Assembly: GCF_002865645.1 (NCBI RefSeq)
Contig: NW_020194515.1
Span: 1,302,001 to 1,366,000, forward strand
Length of the DNA: 64,000 nt
Source of the DNA: Hyaloscypha bicolor E
Taxonomy: Eukaryota; Ascomycota; Leotiomycetes; Helotiales; Hyaloscyphaceae
Direction: 5' to 3'
The position numbers were made by a program, and so were the translations under genes. Positions 10,400 to 25,238 of this stretch are shown here, piece by piece (positions within the stretch are counted from its first letter, which is position 1; every line of letters begins with the position of its first letter). Under the pieces are notes generated by a model. The model was not told where the DNA came from. It worked only from the letters and a program-made list of their open reading frames with translations, and made no database searches.

Positions 10400-13300
10400 T
10401 TTTAAATTAAAAAAAGCTTCTATTATTAGATACTTTCTTTTAGTTCTTTATAAAGAAAACATATTTTACTTTCTCTAATTCTAGTAATTCTAGAATATAT
10501 ATAATAATATTAGTAATTTTCTCGATTTCCTAAATATTATTTTATTTAAAATATTCTATAATTACTTTCTTTTTTAGTTCTATATCTATTATAAAATATT
10601 TATTTATAAGTATATATTTATTATTAACTTTATTTTTAGAAAAGTACTAGAATCTATTTCTTTTAATAAATTACTTAAATTAATTCCCGGTATATATTTT
10701 TCGGAATATAATACTATTAAGTTCTTTTAGTATATAGTATTCTTTTAATTAATTTATATATCTTATTTTATATAGGCTAAGCTAGAAATATAGTAGCTTT
10801 ATATTTCTTAACTTATTTTAATTTATTAATTTAATATTATATATAAGAACTAGATTTTTTTTGGAAATAGGCTTTAAATAAATCTAATAAATAATATTAA
10901 ATTACTTCTTTCTTTCTCGGTATCTTTTTTTTTATTTTTATTCTGGCTTCTTTAATATTTTTATTTCTTATTTATATTTGCTTTATATATATTTCTAGAA
11001 ATATTTTTCTATTATAAACTTTATTTTATTTAAGTATTTTCTAGATTAAAAAATATATTTCTATAAATAATATAGCTTTTTTACTATAGACTATATAAAA
11101 AGAAGTAAATCTAGTTAGTTTATATATAGTAATTTGGTTAGTAAATAGAATATATAATAGTAAATTAACCTAAAACTTTTATTTATTTATTATAAATATA
11201 ATAAGTACTTAAATAATTAGTTAATATTTTCTTTTAATTATATTATTTTCTTTAGAATTATAGACTAAAATAATAATTCTATTAATTTCTAGCTTATTAA
11301 GTTCTTAAATTACTATTTCTTTAAATTCTAATTTATTATTTATCTTAAGCTAACTAAATAAACTATATTTATAAATAATTTCTTCTTAAATAAACTTAGT
11401 AATCTTCTTACTAATTAGATTTCTTAAAGATCTAGCTTTAACTTATTCTAAGAAGTTATCTTTAGTAATAATTAGTAAGTTATATTCTTTATAGTCTAGT
11501 AATTTAATTATATTAATTCCAAGATAATAGAAAAGAAATATAGCTTTTATTATATATAAAGCTTCTTTTTATTTTATTTTATTCTTATACTAATAAACTT
11601 TATAGATATTAATATACTTCTATATATAGTTATAATAATTTTTCTAATAATAATAGCTAGTTACTAAATAAAAAGTACTTTTTCTTTTAATATATCTAAT
11701 CTTATTATATAATTCTTTAATAATAATTTTTCTTTATTCTTAATTATTAATAATAAATTAAAGTAAATATACTTTAGATATAATTCTCTATAGTAATTAA
11801 TTTCTTATATTATAATTTAAAGCTTCTTTATTTAACTTTTAAAACTTAATTCTAAATATTTCTTCTAGCCTAAAAAGTATTATAAGATATTATATAATAT
11901 TCTAATATTATTTAAAATAGCTATTTATTTAAAAAATCTAATAAAATAATCGGATTATTAAATAAAATATAAGAATTAGTATTATTATTTATTATTTTAC
12001 TAAAGATTATATATAAAAGGCTATAGCTTTTATTATATAACTTTTAAATATTATTATTTTTTAATATTACTAATTTATTTCTAGATATAATAAGGCTTTA
12101 ATTATTAATCTCTAGTAACTAAATACTATTATTTAAATATCTAATAAAAGTTTTAGAAATCTAATTCCTTAAAATAATATTATATAACTAAACCGGAATT
12201 ACTTCTTTTAATTAAACTTTCTATTTAATAAGTACTATTCTAATAATATTAAGCTCTATTACTAATTATTTATTAATATTCTTATTATCTTTAATATTAC
12301 CTTTTTACTATAGGTATTTTAATAATCTATTAGTAGTAATATACTTAGTTTCTTTAATATACTTAATTTTAAAATTAAATAATTAAATTTATACTAGCTA
12401 GTAAATAATTAGAGCCTTAGGAAAATCTATAGCCGCTTTATTTAGCTATATAACAAGTATATTAGTATCTAGTTCAAGAATAAAATAAACTTCATATAAT
12501 TAGAATTATACTTTCTATAGATATTTTACTAGTTCTTAGTATTCTTTTTTAGTAATATTATATCTTTATTTAATATTATTTCAGATTTTAGACTTATATT
12601 ATATAACTTTCTTTTTCTTTTATTATTATATTAATTAAGAATTCCGCCTTATTTATTTAGGCTAGTATCTATTACTAATATAATTATTTCCTAATTTTCT
12701 AATAAATTATAATATAACTTATAAAGTATTAAAGTAATAATAAGCTTTTTTTAAAGAATTTATATAGTTTATATTTATTTATTACTCTAGTTCTATATTA
12801 TACCTTTTCTTATTAAATAGTAAATGGGTTTAGTAATAATTATAAAGCCTTTAATTTAAATATAATAGTAAATAATAATTTTAATAAATACCTTACTTTT
12901 AGTTATATTATTATAATATTTCTATTTTAAGATCTTAATAATTCCTGAACTTAAAGAACTTCTTTTAAGTATTTTATAAATAAAGCTAATAATAACTATA
13001 TTATTATAATAGAATTATAATTTTTCTCTAATACTAGTTCTGGCTTACTTAATTCTATTTAAGGTTATATCTAGGTTTTAAAGATATTCGAATATAAAAT
13101 ACTAAATACTAGATAAAATAAGCTATTTATTATAATTTATATAAGGTTTCTTAATTCTAATATTATTAATAAATAATATAGAAATTTTGGGAAATAGATT
13201 TTCTAGAATAGTTATAATAACTTATATAAACTATATAACGGAATTAGTAGCTCTCTAAAATAATATAATTATTCTTAATAGTTCTAGAGATATTATAAAT

Positions 13301-13609
13301 ATAATTAAATCTTTATTATAAATATCTAGTATAAATTAATTATATTTAAAAAAGAAATTAATTAGAAAAATATAAATATATTTAGTAAATTTCTCTAAGA
13401 TCTTATTAGTAAATAAAGATAAATTAATATCTTATAAAATTACTGAATTTATCTTTATAGTAATATTAATTAATCTATAAGTTCTAATAATCTTTTTTAT
13501 AACTAAAAACTATAAATTTTAGTAAGATCTATTATATTTCTTAAAATTTTTATAATCTAGGTATTCTAATAATATTTTTATTACTATAGGTACTAGAGCT
13601 TTAGGATAT
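10400..13609 (-). pseudogene. Gypsy F pol remnant (RT, RNase H, integrase)
   Basis: The stretch 13560-13300 is the reverse complement of the reverse transcriptase start at 18600-18850. The part from about 13230 down to 10400 mirrors 25240-28090 of element A, including RNase H and integrase. Every motif is broken by in-frame TAA/TAG, so nothing can be expressed. Confidence 0.78.
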
Positions 13610-13893
13610 TATAATATAACAGGCTATACTTTCTAAAAATTATATTATTTTAGTAGTTCTAAAGTTTTAGTTATATAGTAAAGGCTATAGTCTTTTATAT
13701 ATAACTTATAGAAATTATATAAAAAAGCTAGTTTTTTTTATAGTTCTAAAAAATAATCTCTTATAAGTATTTAATTAATTAAGCTTTTATATATTATATA
13801 TTATTTATATTTTATTATTTTACTATTAAGTTATATTTTATACTTTAGTATACTTTATATAGGTTTTTGTCTTATTATAGTTTCTCTCTTATA
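13610..13893 (+). repeat. 5' LTR of gypsy element A
   Basis: About 284 bp. It begins TATAATATAACAGGC and ends TCTCTCTTATA. Direct repeat of 32988-33228 and 28100-28402; inverted relative to 5463-5765. Confidence 0.85.
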
Positions 13894-14399
13894 TATTTTA
13901 TAATAAGTAATATAAACAAGATTAAAACTTTATAATTAAGATAATACTTTTATAAAGTTCTAAGAAATATTTATAAGGCAGATTATTAGCTTAGTAAGTT
14001 AGGGAAAAAAAGGGCTATTATAATACCTTAAGCCTAAGGCTAAAATATTAAGAATATATAAGTATTAATTTTGGTATCTTATATTAATTTCTAATATATC
14101 TAGTAACTTAAATACAGGTTAGCTATAAGATATAATTACTAATATAAGATATAGAAATAATAGAAATAGAGGCTAATTATAAAAAGAAAAGAAATAAAGA
14201 AAATAGAATAAGAAATATTATATTAAGATAATATAAATTAGATTTTAGTTAGAAATAGAATTTAATACTCGGAAATAAAGTTATATTATTAATTCATATA
14301 TTATTTTTAGTTATAATAAAAACCAGAATAAAAGTAATATTAGTTTTAATAGAAAAGCTTATTTTTAAATTCGGAAAAAATATTTAAAAAAGAAAATAT

Positions 14400-17300
14400 T
14401 CTTAATTTTAAATAAAATAATAAATAGAAATTAGAAATAAAAATTAAAAAGAAATTAGAAATAAGAAATTATATAAATAATCTAGAAAAGCTTCTAGAAA
14501 AAAAAAGAATACTAAATAAATAAAAAAAAGAGAATTTAGTAAAGTCAGAAAAATTAGTAAAATTAGTAAAATTATTTTTATTATTATTTTTAATAATATT
14601 ATTAGATATATTTAGTTTAATAAAATTAAAGAAAAATATTATAGATATTAAGCTAATAAAATAAAGAAAAAAGTATAAATAATAGAAATAAAACTAGAAA
14701 AGCTATTATTTTATTATTATTAATACTAAAACTTAAATTTAGACTATATTTATTATTATTAATTAGTTTTTTTTAAATACCGGTTCCTAAATTAAAAGAT
14801 ATATTTAAGTAAAAAGTTAGCTTTTTAGGAATCTTATTAATAAAAGTCTTAAATATAAAACCTTTATAATTAATTATAAAAGAAATTATTAAGATTAATA
14901 TAGCTAAAAATAAATATATATTAGTACTAGATTTAAACTTACTATTTATAAGAGCTTCTAGAATACTATAATTTTAAAGAAGTAATATTTCTATATTCTT
15001 GAAATAATATATAAATATATATAAGAACTATTATATTTCTAATAATATTAAAAGAAAGAAAATTATTTATTATATCTTTCCTATTTATAAGAATTAGATT
15101 AAAGCTATATTAGAGTATTATACTAATAATTCAGAAAATTACTAGAAAACTAAGTTTTTTAAGGCCTTACTAAAGAAATTCCGAGAATATTATTAGGAAA
15201 TATTTAAAATTAGTTATAATTTTCTTAATTAGATTATTATATAAGCCTAGAATAAAGAAATCTCTTCTAAGTCTTATATTAATATATTTAATAAAATATT
15301 AAAGAAATTATTAAAAAATAAATAAATAAATAAAATTATTTAGTATTAAGAATTTATAAAGAAATTATTTATTTTAATAAGAGATTATATTTTTAAGAAT
15401 ATAAACTTTAAGCCTATAAATATTTATATCTATAAATATAATAAAATATATAAAAAAAGTAGTAATATTCTATTAGTATAAAAAAAAGAAATATTATTTT
15501 AATATTATTAATAATCTAAATATATCTAGATTTAAATAAGAATACTTAAATATAATAATCTATAATATAATTCCTAAACTAGAAAATATTTATTCTTTAC
15601 TAGTTTCTTTTATTATATTTCTAGAAGCTATTATAAATATAAGTAAGAAAAGAACCTAGCCTATAGCTAATTATATAAAACTTACTAAAAGTAATAAACT
15701 TAAGAGAAATAATATTAACTAGCTAATAAGAAATCTAGAAAAATTATTTATTACTATTATAACTTAAGAAAACCTATAAAAATAACTTAATATAGCTATT
15801 ATTATAATTCGAAAGAATATCTATAGCTTATTTATATAATCTAGCTAATTATAATAAGTATAATAATATTAATAGCCTAATAAATATAATTCGGGTCTTT
15901 AAGAAAAATATACTAGAAATTATAATAGAGGTTATAAAGAATATTATAGTAGCTATAATAATTGAGCTAGAATAAATAAAGAATCTAGATAATTATATTC
16001 TAAAAAAAGTTAGTCTTAAGTATAATTAGAGAATACTATTCAAGTTAATATAGCTTATAATATAGATCTAGAACCGAGAAAATGAATTTACTATAAGTAT
16101 TATAATAGAAATAAGAATAATAATATTAATCCAGAATATATTTATATTTCTTGGTTTTATTACTTATTAATAAAAGAGCTTATAAATTATAAATATATTT
16201 ACTAATTTAATAGAAAATAATATAAAGGGCTATTTAAGCCTAGATAAGAAAGTATTTCCCTTTCTTTATTAATAAATACTAGTAGTTTAACTAAATTATT
16301 TAATTATAACTTAAATACTTAATCTAAAAATATCTAGAGATTAATAGGAAATATCTAGTTTACTAGGCAAGAAAGAGAAAAGAGAACTAGCTAATCGGGA
16401 TCTATATATAGAAATAAGTAAGTTATATCTAGGGAATCTAAATAGCTATTCTATTTTAAAGGAAATTATATTAGAATTACTAATACTTTAGGTTCTGGAA
16501 TTAATAAATAGTATTAAGATTTAGCTATAAATAGTATTTCTATTAATATTATAACGGGTTTCTTATTAAGAAAAAAGAAAAAAGAAATAAAAATAGTTAA
16601 AAAGGTTTTCTAAAAACAAGCTAGAATAGAAAAAAAGCTATCTTATATAAGAGGCTAGAAGGATACTATTTTAAGAAGTAATAAATAAAAAAATAGCCTA
16701 ACTAAAAATATAAATATTAATATTTCTAGAAATAAATAAAACAAATTAGAAATCTAGTATATTTTTAATTATAATAAGTATAAGATTTCTAAAGTTAATA
16801 ATATTCTAATAAGATTACTAAAGAAAATAACTATTTTATTTCTAAAAACTCAGAAAAAAATAAGAATATTTATTAATATTTTAAAAATACTAGATCTAAT
16901 TATTATATTTTAGAATTAATAGATTAAGAATAATATTTCCTATCTTATTATCTTATAAATAGGAAATATTATTATATTAAGTATAATTAGATATATTAGA
17001 AGATTTATAGAGCTAGTAGCTATAGTTTATATAATAAATAAAATATTTAAAGAACTAGAAATACTAGCTCAGGTATCTAATACTAATAGAATTATTTAAT
17101 TTAAAAGTAATAGTATTAATATTCGAATATTATTAGCTTATAAATATATTATATAATCTTTATATTTTTAATTTATATTTTGAGAATCTTAAAAAAGTAT
17201 TAAATATAAAGAAATAATTAATACTAGAACTAAAATTAATATTTTTCCCGAAAAGATTTCTAGAAATATTAGTAAAGTAATATATAATATTATAAATTAT

Positions 17301-18881
17301 TAAATATCTATTATTATTAGGGCTAAATTTAAATTTATAAAAATAGTAAAGTTTAGAACTAAAATTATAAATAAAATAGAATATAAAGATATATTTTTTC
17401 TAGTTAAAAAAACTCTAAAAATTCTATTTAATTAATTATTTTTAGTAAAAATAAAAATAAATATTATATATAAAAGTAATAGTTTATAAGATAAAAGATT
17501 TACTAATTCTAAAAATAATTAAAATACTTATACTATTATAATTATTCTATTTTTAAAAAATATAGGGAAATAGAAGAAAGTAATAATATAAAAGTATTAA
17601 GCTTCTAGAATTAAGAAATTAAGTAATACGGAATAGGAAACTAAAAATAAAGAGAAAAAATAGAGTCTAATATTATAACTAGTAATACTATTAAAGAAAA
17701 TAGGAAAATATTAGGATTTCTTACTAATTCTTTTATTTTAGATTTAGGAATTTAGGAAATTAATAATATTTTTAGAGAAACTAAAATAGAAAAAGCTCTA
17801 ATTAAAGTATTATTAAAAGTAGTTCCGGATTTAATAAAAAAGAAAGCAAAAAGAATATTAAATAAAAATATTTCTAAAAAAGAAATAAAATAATATCTTT
17901 AAATAATAAAGAAATATATTCCTAAAGCTAAAAAATTTAAAATTTAAAACTAGAAAGAATTCTGGAATATATAAGAGCTTAAAAAAAATATATTAAAATA
18001 TTAAATAAAAAGGTACTTTTTATATTTAACTAGGAAAAAGATAAATAAAAAGGTTATAAATTCCGAAAATTAGATAAAAAGAATACTAGAGAAAATAACT
18101 ATAACTTTTAAAGAAAAAAATAATAGCTATAATTTATTTCTAGTTATAGAAATATATAAAATAAAAAATAAGAAGATTTAACTAGTAAATACTAATAATA
18201 GAACTAAAAAAGGCTCTAGTAAATATCCGGACTAGTTTAAGAGATCTAAAACTAGAAAATACTTATAGAAATATACTAGAAAATATAAGAACTATTTTTT
18301 ATTAAGAATATTAGCTATTTTAATAAATTTATAACTTATTTCGAAATGTTTTAAATAATTAAATATTAGTAACTAGCTTTAGGAAAAGAAACTAGCTATA
18401 TTTTAAGAATTAAGAATTAATTAAGAAAATATAATTATATTTAATTAGAAAGAAATAAGAAAAATTTATAAAAAATATTAGTTTATTTATTCTAATTAAG
18501 ACTATTAAATATAAGGCCTAGTAAGAAAAGAATTTCTTATATCCTAAAACTCTAATACTAATAGTAATAAAAATATTATTAGAATACCTAAATTATAAAG
18601 TTTTTAAGAAATATAATAGATCTTACTAGAATTTATAATTCTTAGTTATAAAAAAGATTACTAGAACTTATAAACTAATTAATACTATTATAAAAATGAA
18701 TTTAGTAATTCTATAAAATACTAATTTATTTCTATTTACTAATAAGATCTTAGAGAAATTTACTAAATATATTTATATTTCTCTAATTAATTTCTTTTTC
18801 GAATATAATTAATTTATATTAAGTACTTATAATAGGGATTTAATTATATTATTTTAAGAAACTACTAATTCTATTATATAG
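14400..18881 (+). pseudogene. Gypsy A gag and first part of pol, decayed
   Basis: From about 14400 a lysine- and glutamate-rich coding pattern, likely gag, can be followed, interrupted by TAA/TAG. From about 18590 the plus strand reads as a fungal gypsy reverse transcriptase: FLVIKKD, then a YKLIN-type motif (VDYR-LN equivalent), KMNLVILQNTNL, and a FFFGYNQ motif where related proteins have DFFSGYDQV. The frame is broken at 18881 by copia element B and resumes at 25239. Confidence 0.8.
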
Positions 18882-19178
18882 TATTAGTTTACTAGTAATA
18901 TATAATACTATTATATATATTATAAAATACTATTTATATATAGTTAGTAAAGTTATTATTCAGAAATATGAATTATAGTATTATAGTATTAATATATAAT
19001 CCCTAAATTTACTAAGCCTAAAGAAATCTAGTTTACTAGTCGAGTTACTAATAGAATATAAGGTTATATAACTATATTTCGTATTTTATATCTTATTACT
19101 TATATTCTATTACCTATATCCCATATCCCGTATCCCGTAACTATATATATAACTCCCAAAGAAATAACTATACTAATA
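18882..19178 (-). repeat. LTR of copia B (3' with respect to the element)
   Basis: 297 bp. On the plus strand it begins TATTAGTTTACTAG and ends ACTATACTAATA. It contains a TATCCCGTATCCCGTA-type short tandem repeat near 19100-19140. Confidence 0.9.
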
Positions 19179-19299
19179 CTAGAAACTCTCTAAAAACGCG
19201 AAAAATAATATCTCTCTCTAATTATATATAAATTCTCTAATCTGGCCTAGTACTAGATTTCCCAAATACTTTATATATCTATATTACTTCTGAGGTTTT

Positions 19300-22200
19300 A
19301 GTTATATACTAAAGGCTACGACTTTTTACACGTGACTTCCTTTTCTATAATATTCTCCTATTTCATATATCTATTTCTTATTCTATTTATACTTGACCTA
19401 TTTCTTTATATCTAATTATATGGTATTTATATTAATTAGATATTTAAGGGTATTTATTAGCTTTAATTTCGTTATGAAATTAGTAGAATTCGATTTTTCC
19501 TTAATTTATTTAACTTCTATAATCTCTCGTTATTTATATATCTAGTAAAGATATATTATATTAATTATTAAATACTTTTCTCGAGTAGTTCCTAATTTAA
19601 TAAGGCATTTATATAATAACTTCGAATTTATATAGATTACTAGTAATAGTTCTATTTCTAGTATTTTATTAATTATAGATTTAACTAAAGTACCTATATT
19701 AAAACCGTAAGCCATACTATAAAGTTCTAAAGCTAGAATACTTCTAGTAATTCTCTTATATTTAGTAAAGAATTAGTAAATAATATTAGTATATCTAGTT
19801 TCATTTACTAGAACTAGAATATATCTAATTTGGGAAAAGAGATCTCTATTATTTACGAATAAAGCATTTATAAAAATAATTAAATATAAGAACTCCCTTA
19901 TTAGCTTTATGAATTTTAGTTCTCTAGTAGTGTTTTTAATTTACTATTAAATGTATTTATTAAATGCCTTTATATTAGTTTCCGAGAATTTAATAGCCTG
20001 GGCTATAATTAATAGGTTATATAAAGCTTCTAGTTAATAAACTAATATAATATATACTTCTCTAGTATATTAGGTAATATATTAGTCCTTAATAAAGAGA
20101 TCTTAATAAATAGTACCTCTATTACTTATAGTAGTAATATTTTTTATAGAAATAGTTTAGAGATTTTTATACTAGTATTCTTATATAAAAGTAATTCCAG
20201 TAGTATTTATATAAATAATACTTTTATTAAAGTTGAGATTATAGTTAATAATAAGGTATTTATATTCCTTAGCCAAGAACTTAGCCTCTTAGAGCTTTAG
20301 TTACTCTATTTTCGCAAAATTATTAGTTCTAATAAATAGAATATTATTAATTTAAAGGCTAATAATTCCAAAGAATTACTTACTATAGAGAAAGCAAGAA
20401 TTATAAATTAACTATTTTATAGAAAGCTCGTTAATATAATAGGAATAATAAGTTTTAAACTAGTAATTCCCAGCTTCCGGTATACTATATAGTAGTTTTA
20501 TAACCTTTAGAATTAAATTATTATTTAGATTTAGCTTTCTAGTAAGCTTATAAAATGAGTTAATATAAAAATTATAATTAAATAAGGTTATTAATTAGAT
20601 ATAAGCTTATAAAATATTATATAAATATAGCTCTATAGTATCTATTATTATAATAGTAATACTAAGAATAATTCTCTAGCTAATATATTAAATAATAGGT
20701 AATTATATTAATATTATATATTTCTTACTATTATTATAAGCCTGGATAACTAGTCTCGACTTCTTAAGCTCTCTCTTTATATTCTTATTCTTAATCTTAT
20801 TAATAAACCGGGAATTAAAGATATATACCTCTTTTAGTACCTGAAATCTAGAAGTAACCTTAAATATATTTTTTTCTAGGAGGCTAGTAACTTTAACTTA
20901 ACGGGAGTTCTTATATAGATTATTATTCTATAAAAATACTATAAAATCCGGGTTCTTATAAGGGTATTCTTTACTATACTTTAGTAAAATAGCGGGAATA
21001 ATAGAAGAAATTATACCTATATTATTTTTGGCCTTATTATAAAGTTCGGAAATAGGTTTAGATTTGGGGCTATTAGTAATAACCTTAATATTTCCTATAT
21101 AAAAGGGCTTTATAGAGATTAAGTAAAAGATAATATTACTATATAATAGAGCTAGTATATAGTTCTTTCTATTAATAGCTACTAGCTTATATAGCCTATC
21201 CTAATTACTAGATTAACTAGTATTTTCTTTATATTATATAAGAATATCCGAATTTAAGGAAAGTTTATAAATATTAGTAATACTAGGACTATTTCAGGTA
21301 TTTAGGGTATTTATAATCTGGTATCTAGCTTAAAGCTTCTGAATTTTTACTATTACTTTTTTAAGTACTATTAATTATTATAATATAGTTAGTAATAGAG
21401 TATTATATTCGGTTATTTAAGATAAAGTACTATAAACTAAAAGGATTAGAATAATACTATTAGGTCTAGCAGAATTATTAATAGCTTTAAAGGCTATTTA
21501 AAGTATAGTTTCCTTATTAATTCTATTAATTTCGTCTATAATAATAAGATAAGTATATTAAATCGGGCTATAGTAGTATTTTATAATTCTAATAGAATTA
21601 TAAGCTTTTATAAAAATAATTTTAATCTTAGTTCCTATAGTATTTGCAAGCTAAGTAAACTTCTTACTAGTAAACTGCTTTCCGGTATCTATTATAATCT
21701 AATTAGAAGGGCCTAAATAAATATTAATTTAATACTACTTTAGAGTATCCCAAGTATATAATATACTAATATTTTAAAGCTATTAGCCGGCTTAATATCT
21801 AGTACCTTTATTAATAATATAAAGTATAGGCTTACTAAAAATATAGAAAATATTAATAATAATAAAGTAATTAAAGCTAATATTATTTCTTAGATTAAAC
21901 TTGAATTATTCTAGTAATTATTCGAATTTCTGGTATTACTTATAGTACTTTATAAGGTACTTAAGGGCTTCTATATTAATATTATAGCCTATTTATTCTA
22001 GTATATTTCAGAGCTTATTAATAAATAAATAACTAAAATAGTAATATAGATATTATAATTCGATTTCTATAAAAAAGCAGGAGTTATAAGTAAAGAATTC
22101 GGAAATAAAGCTTTATAGAGTAGTATTTTAAAGCAGGAAAAAATATTCAAAATATTATATTACAGGTATAAAGTATTTATTAAAAGTAATAAGATAATTA

Positions 22201-24930
22201 GTAAGATTATTAAAATAGATTCCTAGCTTATCTATATTAGCTAAGCTAAATAGAAATAGAATCTTTATAAGTATAATATAGAATTATACTTGCCTAATTA
22301 GTATTCTTACTATTATAAATCTAATAGAGAATATAGATCTAATACTAAACTAGATATTAATTTAATCTTTAGTAATTTTATTAAGTTAGATATTATTATT
22401 AGTCTACTATAAAGCTTGGAATTAGTCAGAACTAGTAATTAAGAATTTAGAGGCTCTAGTATTAATTATAATTTTATAAAAGTAGTAAGTATTATATCTT
22501 AATATATTATTAATTATAAATATCTAGGTATTTTCTATTAAGGATTTAATAAGCTCTAAGATATGGTTTTTGCCTATTATCTAGTATATAAAAGAAAGGA
22601 AAGTAAGATTATCTATAAGGATATTAGCTATAGTTATTAGTAAAGCAAGAGTAGCAGGAGTAGCTAAAAAGCTCTTAACTAAAATAAAATAGAAATCTGG
22701 GTAATATTTTTCTTCTTTATTTATTTCTGCTAATAAAGCCTTAAAAGCATTATTTACTAGTTTATTTTTATTACCTTTATTATCCTCTTTACCTTTAGCT
22801 TTAGTAATATACTATATATAAGTATTACTAAAGTATTTATTAAAGTTATAGGTATTTTGGGATCTAAACTAATAGATATTTCTATTTCTAAATTAAGTCT
22901 TCTTAGCTTCTTATTTCTCTAGTATATATTTCTATAAATAGTATTAGGGTTTCTTATATATAAAATATAACTTTAAAATATAATTATTATAATTATAGGG
23001 CTTGGAGTAGTTATTACGGGTTCCGAAGTTATAGCTAGGTCTATATTAATAATTTCCGGAGAAATAATAGTTTAGAGAATTCTAAGAGTAGTATTATTAA
23101 TTAGTAAAAAAGATTTCGGGATTAGCTTATTATTTACTCTCATATATAGTAATAGATAACTAGAGCTTATTAATAAGCTAGCCGAGATTTATAGGAAGGT
23201 CTGAGATTATGTATTTATATATCCGGGAGCCTTAGTAAGAGATAATAATCTTATTATAGAGAAATTTAGTATTTTGCAAGTTAGATATAAGACTATACTA
23301 TAATTAATATAGTTTATTAATTAGTAGTTAAATAGTCTCAAATATTATCTTTTCCGAAAATTTAGCTATTATAGAAGCTAATATAGTAGTATTTTACTTG
23401 TCTAAATTTTAATATTCGAATTCAGGACCTTTAAAGAAGCTACGGATATTAATATAAGCCTTTTTATATATATATTAAGAGAGCTAGTTACTATAGAAAT
23501 AGTCTTAAGCTAGTTCCTTTAGTATAATAGGAAAAGCTCGTATTAGTACCTTTTATAAAAGCTTTATATATTAGTAAATATTAAGGAAAATAGTAAGTTT
23601 ATAATTAAAATTACTATTAGATCTATTATACTTTTACTCTTTAGTATAAATCTTAGTAACTTCCCTAATAAGTCTTATAATTAAAGGAAATTAGAAGTTA
23701 TTCGAATATAATTATAGTAATAATAGTAATAAAAGTATATTATTTGCTTCTAGAGCTTCTATACTAGTATATAAATCTAATAAAGATATAGGATATAGTA
23801 ATAGAGAAGGTAATAGAAAAAGTAATAGTAATATAGGAATATTAAAAATAATAAGTTCTAGATTTTTATTCTTTATAAAAGTAATAAAGCCTAATAGAAT
23901 TAGTTCTTTAATAAGGTCTAGTCTAGCTACTAATGTATCCTTATTTAACTATATATACTATTTATTTTTCTTTATAATAGTATATAGAATATTTATAATA
24001 GTATTAGTATTACTATTCTATTATATAAATATATTACTATACTAAAGAGTTTTATATAGGTATAGTATTTCCGGGAGTTCGAATTTATTAAAGTTCCCTT
24101 AATAAATAAAGTCCTTAAAGTTATATTTAAATAGCTCCCAAAAGTTATTATTAACTATTTTATAAAAAACATATTAAAATAGCTTAGTATTTAAGAATTT
24201 AGTTATCTTATTTGCCTTAGTAGAATTCAGATTAATCCTATATCTTTACTTTCTTACTAATTCCTTGAAATTATTATTATCTATAAAGTAATCGGATTAG
24301 ATAGATCTAATAAAGAAATTATTTACTATAATATATTCCGCTATTATATATTTTATAGGCTTATATCTAGTTTAAGATATAGTAGTTTATAAGAAGAGTA
24401 GGTTTATAAAAAGGAGAATAGTTTATAAGATAAGTAATTTATAATAGGTATTATATTTAAAATAAAAATTTCGTCTATAATAAGAAATTTAGGAAATAAA
24501 ATTTAAGAAGTAAAATATTAAGATTCCGGGAGAACTTAATAGTTCTAAAGCTTAAGAGCCCCAGGGATTCAAAAGAAGATAGTTTTTAAAAGGGTTTTAT
24601 AGGAATTAAATAAGAATAAAATAGGATAATTAAATAGCTAACCGTTTTAGTATTTAGTAAGATTAAGTATTCTTTCTGCCTATATAACCGAATTATAGAT
24701 AATAGAACTAATAAATATTCTTTCCTTTAATATAGTATAATTAGGCCTTAGTAAGATTAAGTATCTTTTCTGCCTATATAACCGAATTATAGGTAATAGA
24801 ATTAATAGTTATTTCCTTTTTAACTAGAATAATAGCTTTATCTTTAAGTAACCGAATCTTAGGCAAATATAGCTTAATTCTTCCTAATCTATAAATATAA
24901 ATAGATTTTATTCTAATCTAAATATAAACT
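19300..24930 (-). pseudogene. Copia B gag-pol remnant
   Basis: On the minus strand, about 19900 down to 19500 reads as a copia RNase H: an RELKFIKLIRE stretch, then the core RSILALELYSMAYG and a later YINSKLLYKCLIKLG, matching the DSKSLYDCL motif of fungal copia proteins. Integrase and RT should lie further up (toward 24900) but were not resolved by eye. In-frame TAA/TAG codons are frequent throughout. Confidence 0.8.
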
Positions 24931-24936
24931 AATTAG

Positions 24937-25233
24937 TATTAGTTTACTAGTAATATATAGTACTATTATATAGGTATAGAAGTACTATTTATATAAGATT
25001 AGTAAAGTTATTATTTAGAAATAGAAATTATAATATTATAATATTAATATATAATTCCTAAATCTGCTAAGCCTAAAGAAGTCTAGTCTACTAGTTAAAT
25101 TACTAATAGAATGCGAGGTTATATAACTATATCCCGTATCTCATATTTTATTACTTATATCTTATTACCTATATCCCGTATCTCATATCCCGTAATTATA
25201 TATATAACTCCCAAAGAAATAGCTATACTAATA
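24937..25233 (-). repeat. LTR of copia B (5' with respect to the element)
   Basis: 297 bp, the same length as the partner at 18882. The two differ mainly by C/T and G/A changes, as expected from RIP after insertion. Confidence 0.9.
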
Positions 25234-25238
25234 TATAG

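Larger units (their letters stand above)
5463..13609 (-). mobile_element. Ty3/gypsy retrotransposon F, decayed, 5' part missing
   Basis: On the minus strand the element runs from reverse transcriptase remnants at about 13560-13300, through RNase H and integrase, to an LTR at 5463-5765. The whole stretch matches, in reverse complement, the region from 18590 to 33228 of element A, apart from insertions unique to A. It stops exactly where the 5' LTR of A begins (13609/13610), so its gag end was lost or separated when A arrived. All copies of its pol carry many TAA/TAG codons in place of Q or W codons. Confidence 0.85.
18882..25233 (-). mobile_element. Ty1/copia retrotransposon B, complete but decayed
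   Basis: Two 297-bp LTRs in direct orientation (18882-19178, 24937-25233) enclose 5758 bp. The element is flanked by the 5-bp duplication TATAG (18877-18881, 25234-25238). Coding remnants lie on the minus strand with a copia-type RNase H near the 3' end. It sits inside the reverse transcriptase frame of gypsy A, and the gypsy protein frame continues directly after the second duplication, so B is the younger insertion. Confidence 0.92.

Noticed and set aside
5463..13893. One 8.4-kb DNA transposon with 300-bp inverted ends
   Set aside because: The inverted ends are LTRs of two gypsy elements in opposite orientation; each has its direct partner or internal sequence, and retroviral-type pol lies between.
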